DNA from: UBA4802 sp964509195
Lineage (GTDB): Bacteria; Spirochaetota; UBA4802; UB4802
Direction: 5' to 3'
NCBI GenBank assembly: GCA_964509195.1
Contig: CAZDWJ010000003.1
Coordinates: forward strand, 124,001-188,000
DNA: 64,000 bases
Shown here: positions 60,955 to 64,000 of the stretch, piece after piece
Layout: each line of letters opens with the position of its first letter
How positions within the stretch are numbered: position 1 is the first letter of the stretch
Notes under the pieces: model-generated
What the model was told of the DNA's origin: nothing
The model's input: only the letters and a program-made list of their open reading frames with translations
The model's database searches: none
Translations under genes and position numbers: made by a program

Positions 60955-62550
60955 ATGAGTAAAAAAGTTTTATTGGTATATCCTGAAATACCTCTTACTT
61001 ACTGGAGTTTTAAATATTCGCTTGAGTATATAGGAAAAAAAGCAGTTTTTCCACCGCTTGGATTATTAACTGTTGCTGCTATGTTACCTGAGGATTGGAA
61101 AATTGACTTAATCGATATGAACATTACAAAGCTTGATCCAGAAATACTTCCACACTATGATATGGTATTTATATCAGCAATGCTTGTTCAAAAAGAATCA
61201 TTTGATTATGTTGCCAATTTATGTAATCGGTACCACATTCCTGTTGTTGCTGGTGGCCCTTACCCAACATCATTATGGCAATCCATTTCAAATGTTGATC
61301 ATTTTGTGCTTAATGAAGCTGAAGTAACTTTGCCAAAATTTCTACATGATTTACAGTATGGAATTCCTCATCATGTATATACATCTACTGTGAAACCATC
61401 TCTTGATAAAACCCCTGTGCCTCGCTTTGATATTATTGATTTAACACCGTATTCAAGTGTTCCCCTCCAATTTTCACGTGGATGCCCATTCAACTGCGAA
61501 TTCTGCGATATTATCTCATTGTTTGGTAGATTGCCACGCACAAAATCGCCACAACAGTTTTTAGCCGAACTTGATGCTGTGTATGCAACCGGATTTAGAG
61601 AATCAATTTTCATAGTTGATGATAATTTCATAGGCAATAAGGCTAAAGCAAAAGAGCTGTTAAGAGCCATTATAGAATGGCAAATTGACCATTCATATCC
61701 ATTTTCATTCCAGACAGAAGCAAGCGTTAACCTGGCACATGATAAAGAACTTATGCAACTGATGTATAATGCTGGTTTTGATATGGTATTTTTAGGGATT
61801 GAAACACCGGTAATTTCTTCACTTGAAAATGCAGGAAAAATGCAAAATACCAGAGAAGACCTATTGGAAAATGTAAAAATAATACAACAACATGGTATGG
61901 AAGTAAGTGGTGGCTTTATTGTTGGGTTTGATAGTGATCCAGAAAATGTCTTTGATTTACAAGCAGAATTCATACAAGCTTCAGGTATACCTATTGCTAT
62001 GGTTGGCATTTTAGACGCACTGCCCCAAACTCGCCTTTATGAACGACTGGTAAGCGAAGGCAGACTTTTAAATGAATCAAACGGGAACAATACACACAAA
62101 TTAGCACCAAACTTTATTCCCAGAATGCCAGTTAAAAAACTTATAGATGGTTATATACATCTTTTAAAAACAATTTATACTCCTGCTTACTACTTTGAAC
62201 GCTGTCTGACACTGATTAAAAGGGTGCCAGAAAAACGCATGGTGTATCGTCAATTCACTTTTAAAGAATGTAAGGCGCTGGTGCTATCACTCATTAAACA
62301 GGGATTTTCAAATTATGGTATTCATTACTTTAAATTTTTATTCAATACACTGCGTCTACGCCCAAAACTATTTTCAGAGGCTATCGCATTAGCCATTAAA
62401 GGTTACCACCTTTTCAAAATTACAGAAAAATTAGTACATGCATATAATAAATCCTTGAAAGAAGAAGAACACACTAATGTAATTGAACAATCTTTTATTT
62501 ATACTACTCACACTAGCAGTGCGGGTATAATGCATACTAATCATCTATAG
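60955..62550 (+). CDS. B12-binding radical SAM protein (DUF4070 type, HpnP/HpnR-like family)
   Basis: 531 residues from the ATG at 60955 (AGAGG upstream). An N-terminal cobalamin-binding-like domain (FPPLGLLTVAAMLPEDWKID, VAGGPYPTSLWQ) precedes a radical SAM motif (FSRGCPFNCEFCDIISLFGR, CxxxCxxC) and the barrel (FIVDDNFIGNKAKAKELLRA; FLGIETP; GGFIVGFDSD), then a long helical C-terminal region. This layout is that of the DUF4070 radical SAM group, which includes the hopanoid C-2 and C-3 methylases and archaeal lipid-modifying enzymes. The substrate is not readable here, but a hydrophobic one fits the context. It opens a run with a membrane protein and a sigma factor. Confidence 0.82.
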   Translation: MSKKVLLVYPEIPLTYWSFKYSLEYIGKKAVFPPLGLLTVAAMLPEDWKIDLIDMNITKLDPEILPHYDMVFISAMLVQKESFDYVANLCNRYHIPVVAGGPYPTSLWQSISNVDHFVLNEAEVTLPKFLHDLQYGIPHHVYTSTVKPSLDKTPVPRFDIIDLTPYSSVPLQFSRGCPFNCEFCDIISLFGRLPRTKSPQQFLAELDAVYATGFRESIFIVDDNFIGNKAKAKELLRAIIEWQIDHSYPFSFQTEASVNLAHDKELMQLMYNAGFDMVFLGIETPVISSLENAGKMQNTREDLLENVKIIQQHGMEVSGGFIVGFDSDPENVFDLQAEFIQASGIPIAMVGILDALPQTRLYERLVSEGRLLNESNGNNTHKLAPNFIPRMPVKKLIDGYIHLLKTIYTPAYYFERCLTLIKRVPEKRMVYRQFTFKECKALVLSLIKQGFSNYGIHYFKFLFNTLRLRPKLFSEAIALAIKGYHLFKITEKLVHAYNKSLKEEEHTNVIEQSFIYTTHTSSAGIMHTNHL

Positions 62551-62564
62551 GAGGTTTTCACATC

Positions 62565-62900
62565 ATGTCAACACCTTCTGAAGCTGTCCAGATACTGGTT
62601 ACTGTCATCCCAATCGTTGGTATTGTAGCAGGAACTGTTGTTATTTTCTTGTTCCTCTATTTTAATCACAAACAAAAAATGTTTCTTATTGAAAAGGGAT
62701 TGTACCAAAAAATATCCTTTGATTTTGATGCATTCAGCCTTTTTAGCGGATTTCTGCTTACCGGTGTTGGTGCAGCACTCACGCTTTTCTTTTTACTTAA
62801 AGATGGCATCTCATATGCACTTATCGGGGGACTTGTTCCGTTGGGATTGGGAATAAGCTTTATTATGTATTACTTTATCAAAATGAAAACAGCAAAATGA
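62565..62900 (+). CDS. Small polytopic membrane protein upstream of sigma factor
   Basis: 111 residues. AGGAGG precedes the ATG. Three hydrophobic segments (VTVIPIVGIVAGTVVIFLFL; FSLFSGFLLTGVGAALTLFF; YALIGGLVPLGLGISFIMYY) surround a short cytoplasmic loop (NHKQKMFLIEKGLYQK). This pattern is seen in DUF6249-type proteins encoded with ECF sigma factors in several phyla; the assignment is by layout. Its stop overlaps the sigma gene start by 4 bases, so it is co-translated with the sigma/anti-sigma pair. Confidence 0.65.
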   Translation: MSTPSEAVQILVTVIPIVGIVAGTVVIFLFLYFNHKQKMFLIEKGLYQKISFDFDAFSLFSGFLLTGVGAALTLFFLLKDGISYALIGGLVPLGLGISFIMYYFIKMKTAK

Positions 62901-63454
62901 AAGCACAACATGATGAGTACATTGTACAACAGATTCTTAAAGGAAAGCAGGAGTTATTCAAGATTATTGTTAAGCGATATCAGAACCACGTATTTACTTT
63001 AGGCATGCGTTTTTTTAAAAATTATGATGATGCATCGGACTTTACTCAGGAGGTTTTTGTAAAGGTGTATAATAATCTGGAGTCATTTAAAGGGCTTGCA
63101 TCATTTAAAAGCTGGCTTATGAAAGTAGGCTATAATCATGCAGTTAATAAGTTACATGCCTTAAAAAATAATAATCCTGATATATACAACGAAAGCATTG
63201 ATAACCATCCCAACCCTGAAACTCAGTTAATGCGCAATGAACTGCACTCAATTCTTGAAAAGGCCATTAATAATCTTCCTGATGAATATAAGGTATGCAT
63301 TGATTTATATTTTTTTGTGGGATTGCCGTTTAAAGAAATATCGCACATAACGGGCTTCCCAGTAAATACCATAAAGTCCCATGTGTTCAGAGCAAAGCAA
63401 CATTTACGTCACGCATTAAAAGGCACAATAGCGGAGGAATACCATGAAATGTGA
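62897..63454 (+). CDS. ECF-type sigma-70 factor
   Basis: 185 residues. Region 2 (YIVQQILKGKQELFKIIVKR; FFKNYDDASDFTQEVFVKVY) binds the -10 element; region 4 (NNLPDEYKVCIDLYFFVGLP, FKEISHITGFPVNTIKSHVF) binds the -35 element. Regions 1 and 3 are short, as in the extracytoplasmic-function group. Its start overlaps the upstream membrane gene and its end overlaps the next gene by 11 bases, the classical arrangement of a sigma factor with its anti-sigma regulator. The target promoters are unknown. Confidence 0.9.
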   Translation: MKAQHDEYIVQQILKGKQELFKIIVKRYQNHVFTLGMRFFKNYDDASDFTQEVFVKVYNNLESFKGLASFKSWLMKVGYNHAVNKLHALKNNNPDIYNESIDNHPNPETQLMRNELHSILEKAINNLPDEYKVCIDLYFFVGLPFKEISHITGFPVNTIKSHVFRAKQHLRHALKGTIAEEYHEM

Positions 63455-63890
63455 AAAAGCCATAGAACAATATCTAAAACTTGATAATAAACAAACGCTA
63501 CCCTTAACGCTTGTGTTTCATCTTCTTGTATGTAATAACTGCAAACATGAAATTTTAGAATTATCAAGAACATTTACCGCACTGCAAATACCACCTTATA
63601 CAATATCACATGAAGATACAATCATGTCACTCATTATGACAAATAAAAGATATCACAAAAAAGTTTCCGATTTCAATTGGATAGCTGCTGGCCTAACTAT
63701 TGTACTGAGTATCGTGAGTATATCATACAGTGATACACTGCAATGGTTAACACAACACTTTGGTAATCAAATACAAGTGCCACTTTATCTTGTACTTGGA
63801 TTCATAATATCAGGCTATATTGGAAGTTATGTTGCCTCACATATGAAAAAATTGGAGGCGATAGCTCAAAATATTAAGTCACTGCTTTAA
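63444..63890 (+). CDS. Anti-sigma factor with zinc-finger-like N-terminus
   Basis: 148 residues. The N-terminal HLLVCNNCKHEIL is an HxxxCxxC zinc-binding anti-sigma (ZAS-like) motif, preceded by MKCEKAIEQYLKLDN. Two hydrophobic helices (WIAAGLTIVLSIVSISYS; VPLYLVLGFIISGYIGSYVA) place the rest in the membrane. It overlaps the sigma gene, so the pair is co-translated, and release is probably triggered by an envelope or redox signal. Its stop overlaps the polA stop tail to tail. Confidence 0.82.
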   Translation: MKCEKAIEQYLKLDNKQTLPLTLVFHLLVCNNCKHEILELSRTFTALQIPPYTISHEDTIMSLIMTNKRYHKKVSDFNWIAAGLTIVLSIVSISYSDTLQWLTQHFGNQIQVPLYLVLGFIISGYIGSYVASHMKKLEAIAQNIKSLL

Positions 63891-64000
63891 TGCGCTTCAG
63901 CCCAGTTTTTTCCCCATCCTACATCCACTACAATTGGTACATCAAGTGTGATAGCATTTTTCATTGCACCAACAACAATATCCTCAACAATTGCCTTTTC
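63887..64000 (-). CDS. polA: DNA polymerase I, C-terminal end (gene runs off the right edge)
   Basis: Only the last 37 codons lie in the window. The minus strand reads EKAIVEDIVVGAMKNAITLD then VPIVVDVGWGKNWAEAH and a stop, which is the C-terminus of family A DNA polymerase (the final strand with DxGxGxNWxEAH). The rest is to the right. It converges with the anti-sigma gene, with the two stop codons overlapping. Confidence 0.85.
   Translation of the reverse strand, partial: EKAIVEDIVVGAMKNAITLDVPIVVDVGWGKNWAEAH

Larger units (their letters stand above)
613..63865. repeat. Dispersed iterated octamer GCGATAGY (HIP1-like), 33 copies
   Basis: Counting both strands by eye I found 33 perfect copies: GCGATAGT 19 and GCGATAGC 14. 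First bases (plus-strand left ends) are 613, 758, 842, 4110, 8664, 9175, 11562, 13952, 15387, 16980, 21560, 22063, 24399, 26140, 26832, 28803, 29629, 31747, 34047, 34596, 36555, 41093, 44682, 45702, 45724, 48370, 51026, 56570, 57228, 59800, 60707, 62380, 63858. About 2 are expected at this base composition. Copies lie in genes and between genes, on both strands and in different codon phases. Confidence 0.8.

Overview
The window comes from an AT-rich (roughly one third G+C), Gram-negative, mostly anaerobic bacterium. Outer-membrane beta-barrel proteins and lipoproteins sit beside oxygen-sensitive enzymes: aldehyde:ferredoxin oxidoreductase, a glycyl radical enzyme with its activase, a 2-hydroxyacyl-CoA dehydratase activase and a B12-type radical SAM protein. 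The mix would suit an uncultured Spirochaetota-like lineage, but no rRNA or other marker here proves that. No rRNA, tRNA or riboswitch was found. A run of 10 Ns at 11729-11738 marks a scaffold gap.

Layout. 1-9.6 kb: a GH36 alpha-galactosidase cut by the left edge, a small exported protein, an aspartate-type aminotransferase, YlbF, a bactofilin with an outer-membrane protein, an acyl-CoA synthetase, a decayed stretch holding a PAS remnant, and an Fe-S protein. 9.6-13.2 kb: a zinc/manganese-type uptake locus (His-rich small protein, outer-membrane channel, binding protein, permease) with no ATPase gene. 13.5-17.7 kb: a giant dehydratase activase. 18.1-23.7 kb: a minus-strand operon SCP2 - class III aminotransferase - split transketolase - SCP2 behind a palindromic operator, followed by a VOC protein. 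24-29 kb: a GT81-like glycosyltransferase, a lipoprotein hydrolase, and an AOR/MoaD-like cluster. 29.4-30.4 kb: a dead IS256-family element. 30.5-38.4 kb: an NHL/VWA protein, uvrA coupled to an acidic zinc-ribbon gene, an exported protein and a membrane sensor with an RsbW-like kinase domain. 38.6-47.3 kb: two divergent clusters, each with a GMC oxidoreductase, plus a tocopherol-cyclase/CrtC-like protein, SRPBCC, HAD, DUF457-type and Gfo/Idh/MocA proteins. 47.4-52 kb: TetR, an SCP2-glycyl radical enzyme fusion and its activase. 52.4-53.4 kb: an ATP-grasp ligase. 53.4-56 kb: a phage-like island with CRISPR-like repeats. 56.2-57.1 kb: a WYL regulator broken by an in-frame TAG. 57.4-60.7 kb: ilvB-ilvN-ilvC. 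61-63.9 kb: a DUF4070-type radical SAM protein, a small membrane protein, and an ECF sigma/anti-sigma pair. The right edge holds the end of polA.

Theme. Three SCP2 lipid-carrier domains (two free, one fused to a glycyl radical enzyme), two GMC oxidases, a cyclase-like protein, an SRPBCC protein, acyl-CoA ligase and a radical SAM protein of the family that includes hopanoid methylases suggest chemistry on a hydrophobic, possibly polycyclic or long-chain, metabolite. This is inference. The strongest directly visible anomaly is at DNA level: the octamer GCGATAGY occurs 33 times on both strands and in different codon phases, about fifteen times more than chance, like a HIP1-type highly iterated sequence.
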